Shown here piece after piece: positions 40,877 through 49,504 of a stretch of DNA of 64,000 nt. A program made the position numbers and the translations under genes. This DNA is from JBMOKT01 sp049323895 (GTDB lineage Bacteria > Bacillota > Peptococcia > Peptococcales > BICA1-8): the NCBI GenBank assembly GCA_049323895.1, contig JBMOKT010000032.1, forward strand, positions 124,001 through 188,000, given 5' to 3'. Below the pieces are notes generated by a model. That model was not told the DNA's origin. It did no database searches and saw only the letters and a list, made by a program, of their open reading frames with translations. Every line of letters begins with the position of its first letter. Position 1 is the stretch's first letter.

Positions 40877-40912
40877 CTAAAACAAAAACCCCGGATTGGG
40901 GTTTTTGTTTTA
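40877..40912 (-). terminator. Terminator of rpoN
   Basis: AAACAAAAACCCC, a five-base loop and GGGGTTTTTGTTT, followed by TTAG on the minus strand; the stem itself contains the T-run. It lies just beyond the rpoN stop. Confidence 0.8.
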
Positions 40913-40920
40913 TACATAGT

Positions 40921-42297
40921 TTAATAACGTTTGCGCAGGCTGGCAGATAAAATGCCCAGCTCTTCCCGGTACTTACCTACAGTCCTGCGGGCAATCTTCA
41001 AGCCTTTCTCCTGGAGCAGATTACATAGCATTTGGTCGCTTAGAGGTTCCTTTGGGTCTTCTTGTGATATTAACTCTGCAACCAGAGTTTTAATAACCTG
41101 GGAGGAAACCTTCCTGCCAGAGTGATTGCTGAGACCGTTACAAAAAAAGAATTTTAAGGGGAATAATCCCCTGGGTGTTTGCACATATTTATTGGCAATT
41201 GCCCTGCTGACAGTTGATTCATGTACTTCAACCCGTTCGGCAATATCTTTTAGGGTAAGGGGTGCTAAATAGCCGTTGCCCTTATCTAAAAACTCCTTTT
41301 GTTTTTCAATTAAAGCATTGGCGATTTTATAAAGGGTTATCCTCCGCTGCTCAATGCTTTTAATTAACCATACAGCACCATGCAGCTTTCCTTCAATAAA
41401 ATTCCTGGTTAATTCATCTGCATTTTTATTGTTTATTATTTCTTTATAGAGTTCACTGACTATTAATCTGGGGGTAAAGGAATCATTTACCAAAACAATA
41501 TATTCATTGTCAATTTTCTCTATCATAAGGTCAGGTGTAATAAACCTGGTCTCTAAATTTGAGCCAAAGGCCGCACCCGGTTTGGGATTTAATGTTTTTA
41601 GAATGTCAACTTGTGCCTGAATTTCCTCAACTGATAACCCAAGGGAATTGCCCACTTTAACTATTTTCCCCTGCCCGATATCAGGCAAATGTTTAGATAT
41701 TAGTTTTTCCAGAAGTGGAGTTATCATATTTTTTTTGCGCAGTTGTATCAACAGGCATTCCGACAAATCTCTAGCCCCAATACCGTCAGGTTCTAAAGAT
41801 TGGATAAGCTGCAGGGCCTCTTCGAGTTTCTGGTGCTTTATTTCTAAGTCATCAGCAGTATCCTTGATAGAAAGGGTAAAATAACCGGACTGGTCCAGAT
41901 TTCCAATGATGAACTGGGCAAGGGCGAAGTCCTCTTCCGTCAGCTTTTGGTATCTTAACTGTTCCTCCAAGTATTCCTGCATACTGGGTGTTTTCTGGTA
42001 AATATATTGTTCAAAGGGGAGATGCTCCTTTGCTTCACCCCGGTAGCCAAGATCCCCTCCATCCTGAAAGTACTCTTCCCATTCAACATCAACTTTTTCA
42101 ACATTTTCAGGTTGTTCACTGTTTACTTGACTAACATCATCAACTACTTCTAAAAGCGGGTTTTCTAAAAGCTGTTCCTGAATAAAAGTGTTTAATTCCA
42201 AGGTCGATAACTGCAAAACACTGATGGCCTGCCTCAGTTCAGGAGTCATTATTAATTTTTGGGTCTGGGCTAAATTGAGCTGGTATCCTAACTTCAT
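40921..42297 (-). CDS. rpoN: RNA polymerase sigma-54 factor
   Basis: A 458-aa sigma-54. Region I is glutamine-rich (LAQTQKLIMTPELRQAISVLQLS), an acidic stretch follows (about residues 50-75), then the core-binding region, the helix-turn-helix around TLKDIAERVEVHESTVSRAI, and the RpoN box as ARRTVGKYREELGI. It is required by the PAS-type activator at 2008 and by the two -24/-12 promoters in region 1. It lies directly upstream of cggR, as in several Firmicutes. Confidence 0.96.
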   Translation of the reverse strand: MKLGYQLNLAQTQKLIMTPELRQAISVLQLSTLELNTFIQEQLLENPLLEVVDDVSQVNSEQPENVEKVDVEWEEYFQDGGDLGYRGEAKEHLPFEQYIYQKTPSMQEYLEEQLRYQKLTEEDFALAQFIIGNLDQSGYFTLSIKDTADDLEIKHQKLEEALQLIQSLEPDGIGARDLSECLLIQLRKKNMITPLLEKLISKHLPDIGQGKIVKVGNSLGLSVEEIQAQVDILKTLNPKPGAAFGSNLETRFITPDLMIEKIDNEYIVLVNDSFTPRLIVSELYKEIINNKNADELTRNFIEGKLHGAVWLIKSIEQRRITLYKIANALIEKQKEFLDKGNGYLAPLTLKDIAERVEVHESTVSRAIANKYVQTPRGLFPLKFFFCNGLSNHSGRKVSSQVIKTLVAELISQEDPKEPLSDQMLCNLLQEKGLKIARRTVGKYREELGILSASLRKRY

Positions 42298-42601
42298 AAA
42301 CCTTCCCCCTAAACTTTATTACCATCTTTCTTAAAAATTCGTGATAGATTGTTTAATTCCTGCTGTTATTTTATTCTATTCAAATAACACTAGTCCTCAT
42401 TACATAATATCTAGTAAGGACGAGGAGTAAAATTTTGGAATAAGATTTGCTTTGGAGCCAAAATCTTGGGATGCATCACATGCATGCGAAATCGAGATGA
42501 CGCATCACATGAATATTAAATCTGACTGACGCATCTGCTTTTAGGTTTAGCTTAAAGGAAGCATCAATTAAAAATGGGACCCCGTGGTTTCTGTTAATAA
42601 A
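42298..42601. other. Gene-free stretch between rpoN and ferredoxin gene
   Basis: About 300 bases with no supported gene. It should hold the rpoN promoter. GCATCACATG occurs twice (about 42473 and 42504) and TGACGCATC twice, forming a short imperfect repeat cluster at 42470-42540. Nothing else recognisable is seen. Confidence 0.4.
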
Positions 42602-42633
42602 TGAAAAAGGGCTGTGCTTTGTTAGCACAGCCC
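42602..42633 (-). terminator. Terminator of the ferredoxin gene
   Basis: Perfect 10-bp stem (GGGCTGTGCT and AGCACAGCCC) with a five-base loop and TTTTTCATTT after it on the minus strand. Confidence 0.88.
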
Positions 42634-42644
42634 TGTAGGTATTA

Positions 42645-42812
42645 TTACTCTTCAACAATTGCTCCTGTTGGACAAGCATCAGAACATGCACCACAATCTG
42701 TACATAGATCTGCATCAATTACATAGATATCACCTTCGCTGATGGCACCAACTGGACATTCATCAAGACATGATCCGCAAGCTAAACATTCATCAGTAAT
42801 CTTATGAGCCAT
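42645..42812 (-). CDS. 2[4Fe-4S] ferredoxin
   Basis: A 55-aa clostridial-type ferredoxin with two cluster motifs, CLACGSCLDECP and CTDCGACSDACP. It is a soluble low-potential electron carrier and a plausible acceptor for AOR. An open frame runs upstream to 42860, but the ATG at 42812 gives the standard ferredoxin length and has GGAGG nine bases upstream. It is monocistronic, with its own terminator. Confidence 0.94.
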   Translation of the reverse strand: MAHKITDECLACGSCLDECPVGAISEGDIYVIDADLCTDCGACSDACPTGAIVEE

Positions 42813-42884
42813 TTCATGACACCTCCTCAAAAAACTAATGCTAACTAATTCTACAACCAAAGAAAAACTCCTTTTATTTTTGAA

Positions 42885-43835
42885 CTATTTTTTCTGACTT
42901 TGGCTTCTTATGCTATCTGCTAATTTTTCAAGCTTTCTTATTCTGTGGTTTATACCAGACTTTCCAAGTTTAGGTTCCATCATCTCCCCCAACTCCTTAA
43001 GACTAATGTCGGGGTGCTCCAGGCGAAGTTCTGCAACCTGCCTCAACGCCGGTGGAAGCTGCCTTAATCCAAGGGTTGACGCAATAAGTTCTATACTCTC
43101 CTTCTGGCGAAAGGCGGCATTAATTGTTTTATTCAAATTTGCTGTTTCACAATTTACCAGGCGATTTACTTTGTTGCGCAAATCCTTTTGGATACGAGTG
43201 CTTTCAAAGTTTAGCAAAGCGGTATGGGCTTCAATTATGTTTAAAAAAGTAACAATTTGTTCACTTTCCTTAAGGTATACCACATACCAATTTTTCCTGA
43301 AACTGATTTTAGGCTCCAAATCAAATTTCCCGATAAGGTTAACCAATGACTCAGCATATTCTAAAGAGGAGGTAATAATCTCTAGATGATAGGCGTTTTC
43401 CGGGTCGTTAACGGACCCCGCACCTAAAAATACTCCCCGGATATAACTTCTGCGGCAGCACTTTTTCTTAGTCACAATTGCACTTACTTGAGGATTTATC
43501 AATAATCCTTCCTGTGCTATACCAAGAGTATTTAGTATTTCCCTGACCTTGTTATGGGGAGGAATACGAATTAGATAAATGTTATTTTTTTTCAACCTGT
43601 TCTTTCGCTTCACCCGGATTTCCGTTTCTACATTAAATACTAATTTAGCAAGCTTGAGCACCTTACGGGCTACGGCTGCATTTTCGGTATTTAATTCCAA
43701 ACCTATTTGGTTGTTTGTACTAATTAAGATTGTACCATCCATGCGCACCAACCCGGCAAGTTCCGCCAGTTGGCAGCAACGGCTTTCTGGTATCACCCGA
43801 GCTAATTCATTTTTTGTTTTTTCAGAAAATGACAT
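42885..43835 (-). CDS. whiA: DNA-binding protein WhiA
   Basis: A 316-aa WhiA protein with an N-terminal degenerate LAGLIDADG homing-endonuclease-like domain (CRRSYIRGVFLGAGSVNDP) and a C-terminal helix-turn-helix (about residues 255-310, DISLKELGEMMEPKLGKSGINHRIRKLEKLA). It affects division and chromosome segregation in Gram-positives. It is the third gene of the conserved rapZ-yvcK-whiA cluster. Confidence 0.95.
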   Translation of the reverse strand: MSFSEKTKNELARVIPESRCCQLAELAGLVRMDGTILISTNNQIGLELNTENAAVARKVLKLAKLVFNVETEIRVKRKNRLKKNNIYLIRIPPHNKVREILNTLGIAQEGLLINPQVSAIVTKKKCCRRSYIRGVFLGAGSVNDPENAYHLEIITSSLEYAESLVNLIGKFDLEPKISFRKNWYVVYLKESEQIVTFLNIIEAHTALLNFESTRIQKDLRNKVNRLVNCETANLNKTINAAFRQKESIELIASTLGLRQLPPALRQVAELRLEHPDISLKELGEMMEPKLGKSGINHRIRKLEKLADSIRSQSQKK

Positions 43836-43851
43836 CTTTTAAGCTCCCCGC

Positions 43852-45189
43852 CTAATTCTTTGTTTTTTCCAACAAAATTAGCCGATCTATGAAATTAATC
43901 CCCGCACCATATCTTTTCTTCTCTAAAATCATCTCTATTATTACTGAAGCAAGCAGTTGGGAGTTGTGGCGTACTAATTTTGTTTCATCTAATATAGGGC
44001 GTGAAATAACCTTAACCCCCATCCCGTTCAGTTTATCATAATCAATTTCAACCTGTTGAGCCCCATCGGAAAAATATTTTTTTAATAATTCTCTATCTGA
44101 AATTGGTTGGTCATTTACAACAACATAATCAACCAGATTGATGCCTGTATGAGTGAATACAGCTTCTAAATGGTCACCGGCTGAATAATCTATAGTTTCA
44201 CCAGGTTGGGTCATTACATTACAAATATATAATTTTATAGCCGCACTGGCTTTTATGGCTTCAGGAATACCTTTCACCAACAAATTAGGAATTACACTGG
44301 TGTAAAGGCTCCCGGGTCCTAAGACCACTGCATCTGCTTCATTTATTGCCTCCAAGGTTTCATCTAACGGGTCCACGGAATCTGGTTCCAGGCTGATACT
44401 TTTAATTGGTTGATTTGCCCCCGCAATACTGCTTTCGCCTTTGATAATTGTACCATCTGCCAGTTCAGCCTTTAAAACAACATGTTCTAGGGTTGATGGT
44501 ATAACTCTTCCACGGATGGCCAGTACCCTGCCCATTTGCCTTACTGCTTCCTCGAAATTTCCGTAGATGTCCGACATAGCTGCTAAAAAAAGGTTTCCCA
44601 GATTATGTCCGTTTAATTCCGCCCCTTGTTTAAACCTGTAATTTAGAACTTCATCCATAAGGGCTTCCTTGTCTGCCAGTGCAATCATGCAGTTGCGCAC
44701 ATCACCAGGGGGTAAAATTCCCAACTGATTCCGAAGGCGACCTGAACTGCCTCCATCATCAGCGACAGAAACAATAGCGGTAATATTGCTGGTATATTCC
44801 TTAAGACCTCGCAATAGTACAGATAATCCGGTGCCCCCGCCAATTACAACAATTTTGGGACCCCTTCTCAAAAACTTTTCTTGATGGATTGGTCGAACCT
44901 GACTGCGGGCAAATTCAGGAAAAACTGCTTTAATAAAAGCCCTGACAACTTCTCTAAAACTTTTAATTAAGAGAAGGCATCCCACTGCCAGAACCAGCAA
45001 TCCCCCCCAAAAAATATGCTCGCCCAGCAAATTAATTACAAGTTCTTTAATCCGCAATTCTATTATTCCCAAAATGGGAGTATTACTGATTATTGCCATG
45101 CCTACACTAACCAGGGTAAAACCAAGTACTCCTAGACCTAACCACCTTTTTATACCCAGTCCGGGATACAGCCATCTAAGAAAATCCAT
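43852..45189 (-). CDS. yvcK: YvcK/CofD-like gluconeogenesis factor with N-terminal membrane domain
   Basis: A 445-aa protein. The CofD-like domain (about residues 115-435) starts with VVIGGGTGLSVLLRGLK and contains DDGGSSGRLR and GPGSLYTSVIPNLL. YvcK proteins bind UDP-sugars and influence cell wall and carbon metabolism. Typical YvcK is about 320 aa; here an extra N-terminal part of some 110 residues has two hydrophobic helices (about 20-40 and 58-75), anchoring it in the membrane. It lies between rapZ and whiA. Confidence 0.93.
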   Translation of the reverse strand: MDFLRWLYPGLGIKRWLGLGVLGFTLVSVGMAIISNTPILGIIELRIKELVINLLGEHIFWGGLLVLAVGCLLLIKSFREVVRAFIKAVFPEFARSQVRPIHQEKFLRRGPKIVVIGGGTGLSVLLRGLKEYTSNITAIVSVADDGGSSGRLRNQLGILPPGDVRNCMIALADKEALMDEVLNYRFKQGAELNGHNLGNLFLAAMSDIYGNFEEAVRQMGRVLAIRGRVIPSTLEHVVLKAELADGTIIKGESSIAGANQPIKSISLEPDSVDPLDETLEAINEADAVVLGPGSLYTSVIPNLLVKGIPEAIKASAAIKLYICNVMTQPGETIDYSAGDHLEAVFTHTGINLVDYVVVNDQPISDRELLKKYFSDGAQQVEIDYDKLNGMGVKVISRPILDETKLVRHNSQLLASVIIEMILEKKRYGAGINFIDRLILLEKTKN

Positions 45190-45203
45190 TAACTTTTTAC
45201 TCC

Positions 45204-46067
45204 TTATTTTTCAATATCACGATGTTTTACTGTAACCTGGTAATCTTCATTCTGCAAAAGCTGCCCTAAACTGTTGGCAATGGCAACAGACCTATGTCTG
45301 CCGCCTGTACAGCCAATTGCGATTACTAAATGGGTTTTACCCTCTGAGATATAATTGGGGATCAAAAAAGACAGCAGTTTATAATATTTTTCCAAAAATT
45401 CATGACTGACAGGCGACTTGAAAATATAATCTTGAACCTGCTTTTCACTACCGGTAAGTTCTTTTAACTCAGGAATATAATAGGGATTAGGCAGGAAGCG
45501 CACATCTACTAAAAGGTCTGTATCTAAAGGTATCCCGTATTTGTAACCGAATGACATTACCGTGACAGAAAGTATTTTCTGTTTACCGTTCAAACCCCAT
45601 AAATTTTGAATTTCTTCCTTAAGTTGTGATGGCTTTAAATCGGAAGTATCTATAATCTTATTTGCTCTTCCCCTTAATTCCTGCAGCCTTTCCCTTTCTA
45701 AGTTAATACCGTAAATTATTCCCCCTTGAGGGTTTAGCGGGTGCCGCCTTCTGGTTTCTTTAAATCTGTTAACCAGTATCTCCTCTGATGCCTCCAAAAA
45801 AAGAATCTCGTAAATAATACCCATCGTTTTCAATTCTTCTAGTGCGGCGAAAAGGTCGTCAAAAAACTGCCCTCCTCTGATATCAATGACAAGGGCAACT
45901 TTGGTAACCTCCCCTTTGGACTGGGAGCACAGTTCAGCGAATTTAGGAATTAGGGATGGAGGCAGATTGTCTACACAAAAATACCCTAAGTCTTCCAGGC
46001 TTCTAACAGCCTGAGTTTTACCAGCTCCAGAAAGGCCAGTAATTATTAAAACCTTTACACTGCTCAT
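45204..46067 (-). CDS. rapZ: RNase adapter RapZ / nucleotide-binding protein YvcJ
   Basis: A 287-aa P-loop protein with Walker A GLSGAGKTQA near the start, the SLEDLGYFCVDNLPPSL segment, and a C-terminal domain with GCTGGRHRSVAIA. In Bacillus the homologue YvcJ hydrolyses nucleotides; in E. coli RapZ guides RNase E. It is upstream of yvcK and whiA in the conserved order. Confidence 0.95.
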   Translation of the reverse strand: MSSVKVLIITGLSGAGKTQAVRSLEDLGYFCVDNLPPSLIPKFAELCSQSKGEVTKVALVIDIRGGQFFDDLFAALEELKTMGIIYEILFLEASEEILVNRFKETRRRHPLNPQGGIIYGINLERERLQELRGRANKIIDTSDLKPSQLKEEIQNLWGLNGKQKILSVTVMSFGYKYGIPLDTDLLVDVRFLPNPYYIPELKELTGSEKQVQDYIFKSPVSHEFLEKYYKLLSFLIPNYISEGKTHLVIAIGCTGGRHRSVAIANSLGQLLQNEDYQVTVKHRDIEK

Positions 46068-46082
46068 ATTCTTCTCCTCCGT

Positions 46083-46820
46083 CTAATGCTGAAAAGCATT
46101 GACTACCCTTTCAGCCGGTATCCCAGCTTTTTCCAATACATATGCGCCATAATCAAACTCCCCTACAGATTCAGGGAAATGGGCATCACTATTAACAATA
46201 AATTTGATGCCGGAATCGGCTACCTTTAAAACTGCCTCTAAATTAGGAAATGTATGTCCAGTGTTTATTTCAAAAGCTGTATCTGTTTTTAAACAGGTCC
46301 GGGATAGCTCATAATAATCAATATCCATTTTCAACCCAGGGTGTGTCACTGCCAACACATCATTTTTTTCTATTGATGCTAACAGCGTTTTAGTATTTAT
46401 ATTCTTTATTTTTTCTTTTAGTCCTTTATTGATTTTTACCAGCTGGTTACCCAATACATAGTTCCAGGCCGTTCCCCAGTCATTGGGAACAACGTAGGGA
46501 TGAAGACCTACCAGCAGATAATCCAGCTGTTTTACTACCTGCTTATTAATATCTAATTGTCCATTGAGCCCAACAATATCAGCCTCAGCTCCAACTAGTA
46601 TTTTAAGCTGCGGAAAATCCTGAGCCAAAAGTTCTGCCTCTTTTTTAATTTCCAGATAAGTATTACTTGTTGCTACACCTGTTCCAATATTGCCGGGACC
46701 GTGATCGGCAATTCCTATTTCCGATAACTTCTTTAAATGGGCTGCCTCTGCCATTTCAGCCATTTCAGCTCTGCCATCACTATACTTTGTATGCATATGA
46801 TAATCACCTGTAAATTCCAC
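46083..46820 (-). CDS. PHP-domain phosphoesterase (paralogue 1)
   Basis: A 245-aa protein of the PHP superfamily (YcdX/histidinol-phosphatase-like). Metal ligands appear in DYHMHTKYSDG, IADHGPG, the LVGAEADIVG segment, VTHPG and VNSDAHFPE. It probably is a metal-dependent phosphatase or phosphodiesterase of unknown substrate. It precedes rapZ by 15 bases, so it belongs to that operon. A second PHP protein is encoded upstream at 46981-47730. Confidence 0.88.
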   Translation of the reverse strand: MEFTGDYHMHTKYSDGRAEMAEMAEAAHLKKLSEIGIADHGPGNIGTGVATSNTYLEIKKEAELLAQDFPQLKILVGAEADIVGLNGQLDINKQVVKQLDYLLVGLHPYVVPNDWGTAWNYVLGNQLVKINKGLKEKIKNINTKTLLASIEKNDVLAVTHPGLKMDIDYYELSRTCLKTDTAFEINTGHTFPNLEAVLKVADSGIKFIVNSDAHFPESVGEFDYGAYVLEKAGIPAERVVNAFQH

Positions 46821-46980
46821 GGTAACACTCCCTTAACTGAATATGAGCCACAATTAAAAAAATATTTATAATTATTCTTTACAATAAACAGGATTTAATG
46901 AAAATGAAAAAACTAAGCAGACTCAGTCAATAATAAAATTAACCACGGGTGACTTTTGTCATACACAGATAAGCACGGAA

Positions 46981-47730
46981 TTAGACAGAGGGATACGAGA
47001 TCTGTATTGGGCTGGGTCTTTTCTTTTTGCGCAGGTATTCCCGCACCAGATCCGGATTGCTGTTTAGTATCTGCCCTTCCTTTAAGCCGGATTCTTTAAC
47101 TATAGTTAAGGCTTTTGAAAAATCCCCGATTAGTGGTGCCCAGTGGGCATCACTTCCCAATGAAATTATGGAACCCTTTTGGGCCGCGATTTTTGCTATA
47201 ACGCGGCAGTTCTCCAGGCTGCCTTTACGGCTTGTAGTAAGGGAACTGTTATTAATTTCTAAGGCGACCCCCAGTTCCTTAGATGCTTCTACAAGTTTTA
47301 CAGGATTTATAGTAAATTCGGGGTTCCCCGGATGTACAATCACGTCTACATAAGGATGTTTCATAGCATTAATTAACGCCTGGGTGTTTTCCTCAACATC
47401 TCCACCGGGAAAGCATCCTGTATGAAATCCCGCCAAAACTATATCCAACCGTTTTAAAATACCGTCCGGTATATCAAGTTGTCCTTGAAAGCCTATGATG
47501 TTGGCCTCCGCTCCCCTTAGTAACTCAACACCCAAATATTCCATTGGTAAAACACGAAGATTGCCGAAATAATAGAGATGGGGCCCTCCAGGCATTTGGG
47601 GTCCATGGTCTGTTACGGCTAACATAGTTATTCCTTTCTCTTTAGCTTGCATAAAATTTTCATGCAGGGTGCTGTAGGCATGTCCGCTGGCAATAGTGTG
47701 GGTATGCAGGTCTACTTTAAAAAAATTCAA
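46981..47730 (-). CDS. PHP-domain phosphoesterase (paralogue 2)
   Basis: A 249-aa PHP protein with DLHTHTIASGH, VTDHGPQMPGG, LLRGAEANIIG, IVHPG and LGSDAHWAP motifs. It resembles YcdX-type phosphatases more closely through the TIASGHAYST segment. It shares domain order and length with the neighbour at 46083 and is separated from it by a 160-base gap with no gene. Tandem PHP genes before rapZ are likely an old duplication. Confidence 0.88.
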   Translation of the reverse strand: MNFFKVDLHTHTIASGHAYSTLHENFMQAKEKGITMLAVTDHGPQMPGGPHLYYFGNLRVLPMEYLGVELLRGAEANIIGFQGQLDIPDGILKRLDIVLAGFHTGCFPGGDVEENTQALINAMKHPYVDVIVHPGNPEFTINPVKLVEASKELGVALEINNSSLTTSRKGSLENCRVIAKIAAQKGSIISLGSDAHWAPLIGDFSKALTIVKESGLKEGQILNSNPDLVREYLRKKKRPSPIQISYPSV

Positions 47731-47770
47731 TGTTAACCCTCCAGTTTAACATTATAGATAAAAATGAGCT

Positions 47771-47836
47771 AAAAACCAGGCTTGCACCAAGCCTTTGGCG
47801 AAAATGGAGACTAAAGAAAAAACGCCTCCAGGCGTT
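47771..47836 (+). repeat. Dispersed structured repeat, copy 5 (diverged), with a small palindrome
   Basis: The diverged core CAGGCTTGCACCAAGCC and TTTGGCG match the other copies. It is followed at 47821-47836 by the perfect hairpin AACGCCT-CC-AGGCGTT, not present in the other copies. Confidence 0.55.
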
Positions 47837-47914
47837 ACATAAATCTAAAAGGTATTTTTTCATCTTATACTCTTATGAAATCCCTAGATATAAAAAATTC
47901 AAAAGAGTAAAGAC

Positions 47915-48097
47915 TTATGCTTCTCTTTCAATTTTTTCTTTTTTCATTAAACGTACAATAAGGTTGTCCAATTCGACACTAATTTTGTAAGCTTCCTGAT
48001 CCAACAATAAATTAGTATCACCCTGAACTACAGCATGAAGACGTCCCCGTACTTTTTCCATTTCTTTTCTTAGTTCAACAATAGAGACCTCTGTCAT
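47915..48097 (-). CDS. Spo0E-family aspartyl-phosphate phosphatase
   Basis: A 60-aa two-helix protein. The Spo0E signature Ser-x2-Leu-Asp-x-Leu-Ile appears as SVELDNLIVRLM after the preceding helix VSIVELRKEMEKVRGRL. Such proteins dephosphorylate Spo0A and delay sporulation, so the organism is probably a spore former. GGAGG precedes the ATG. Upstream on the minus strand, AGTCGAA near 48137 resembles a Spo0A box with one mismatch. The downstream region holds repeat copy 5. Confidence 0.85.
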   Translation of the reverse strand: MTEVSIVELRKEMEKVRGRLHAVVQGDTNLLLDQEAYKISVELDNLIVRLMKKEKIEREA

Positions 48098-48235
48098 TTG
48101 TAACCTCCGAGTAAAAACCGACTTTGCATCCTTTTTTCGACTTTTTTATAAAAAATCCTGCTGCAAATGTTTACATTTTTAATATTTTTTACAAAAAAAT
48201 TACATTTTAGTTAAAAATTCTTCGATTATTTTACA

Positions 48236-49033
48236 TTATATTACATTTATTACAAGTCTTTCTATAATTTCTGCTACCCCATCATCATCATTATTCTGGG
48301 TTACAATATCGGCAACCTTTTTTAGGGCATCCACCCCATTACCCATTGCCACACCACAGCCTGCATACTCTATCATATCCAAATCGTTCATATTATCCCC
48401 TATAGCAATTACCTTTTCAGATGGTATATGTAAAGATTCAGCTAACTCTCTTAAAGCATTGCCTTTGGTGGCTAAGGGATGGGAGATTTCAAGGAAAAAG
48501 CTTTTGGACTTAGTAATGTTTATTCTCGAACCAAACCGATTTCCCAGGGCAAGAGCGGCTCGGTCCAACTCATCACTTTCTCCAATAATTAATATCTTGG
48601 TAGGATCCTTTTTAATTTCATGGGGAAACTTTATGTATTTCACTGGAACTTTAGCTACTCCTACATATTTTTGACCCCATTGAGTCTCCTCTTCCATATA
48701 TAACTCATCATCTATATAAGCATTAATATGCAGTCCCAAGGGTTTTATGAAGTCAATCACCTCATGAGCAGTCTCCAGTTGAACAGGTCTGTGGTAAACC
48801 ATTCTCCCATCAGCGTATTTAACAAGTGCACCCTGATAGGTGATTAACGGCACGTCCAAACACAAGTCGAGGGCATAGGGAAGAGCAGAACGGTACATCC
48901 TTCCCGTAGCAAAGGTAACTATTACTCCTCGCTCCATGCTTCTCCTAATTGCCTTCTTAGCCCTTTCGGAAATAGTTAAATCGTTTCTTAGTAGAGTATC
49001 ATCCAAATCAATTGCAATAAGTCGGTAACCCAT
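48236..49033 (-). CDS. Cof-type HAD hydrolase
   Basis: A 265-aa HAD-superfamily sugar-phosphate or nucleotide phosphatase with motif I IDLDDTLLR, motif II FATGR, the type IIB cap, motif III lysine in the HPLATKG region and motif IV AIGDNMNDLDMI. An open frame reaches a TTG at 49045, but GGAGG immediately before the ATG at 49033 fixes the start. The substrate is not predictable. It lies between the Spo0E-like and YvlD-like genes. Confidence 0.9.
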   Translation of the reverse strand: MGYRLIAIDLDDTLLRNDLTISERAKKAIRRSMERGVIVTFATGRMYRSALPYALDLCLDVPLITYQGALVKYADGRMVYHRPVQLETAHEVIDFIKPLGLHINAYIDDELYMEEETQWGQKYVGVAKVPVKYIKFPHEIKKDPTKILIIGESDELDRAALALGNRFGSRINITKSKSFFLEISHPLATKGNALRELAESLHIPSEKVIAIGDNMNDLDMIEYAGCGVAMGNGVDALKKVADIVTQNNDDDGVAEIIERLVINVI

Positions 49034-49068
49034 AATTTCCTCCAATACAAATCAGTAAAGATATAAAA

Positions 49069-49410
49069 CTAGTCTTCAACCAGTGCATTAAGAATTGAAC
49101 TAATTAATGATAAAATTATAGCACCAAAGGTAGCGGCCCAAAAGCCATAAACATCAAACCCGTTAACAACTGTACTGGTTATTTTAAGCATAAAACCATT
49201 AATTATTAGGGTAAAAAGACCTAATGTGATTAAGTTTATTGGTAAGGTTAGGAATAAAATGATCGGTCTAATAATAGCGTTTACAATCCCCAGAACAAGG
49301 GCCGCAAACAATGCGGCTAAAAAACCATCAACAACTATGCCGCTTATCAAAGCAGAGGTCAAAAGAAGCGCTATTCCGTTAAGAACCCAGCGAACAACCC
49401 AACCTTTCAT
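49069..49410 (-). CDS. YvlD/DUF360-type four-helix membrane protein
   Basis: A 113-aa integral membrane protein of the 'phage holin family 4' or YvlD group, recognised from ALVLGIVNAIIRPIILFLTLPINLITLGLFTLIINGFML. Four helices cover most of the length. Its function is not established; in Bacillus yvlD is a cell-envelope-stress gene. AGGGAGG precedes the ATG. Confidence 0.85.
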   Translation of the reverse strand: MKGWVVRWVLNGIALLLTSALISGIVVDGFLAALFAALVLGIVNAIIRPIILFLTLPINLITLGLFTLIINGFMLKITSTVVNGFDVYGFWAATFGAIILSLISSILNALVED

Positions 49411-49432
49411 TATACATACCTCCCTTTTTAAT

Positions 49433-49473
49433 TAGTGACTGGTGACTGGTGACTGGTGACTAGTGGCTAGTGG
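49433..49473. repeat. Heptad-type intergenic repeat (TGGTGAC form)
   Basis: Consecutive units TAGTGAC, TGGTGAC three times, TAGTGGC, TAGTGG in the gap between uvrC and the YvlD-like gene. Confidence 0.7.
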
Positions 49474-49504
49474 ATGCTAAATTGTCTCTCTATTTTATGC
49501 AAAA

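Noticed and set aside
42476..42718. 80-codon minus-strand frame overlapping the ferredoxin gene
   Set aside because: It is out of frame with the ferredoxin, crosses its terminator and has no recognisable domain.
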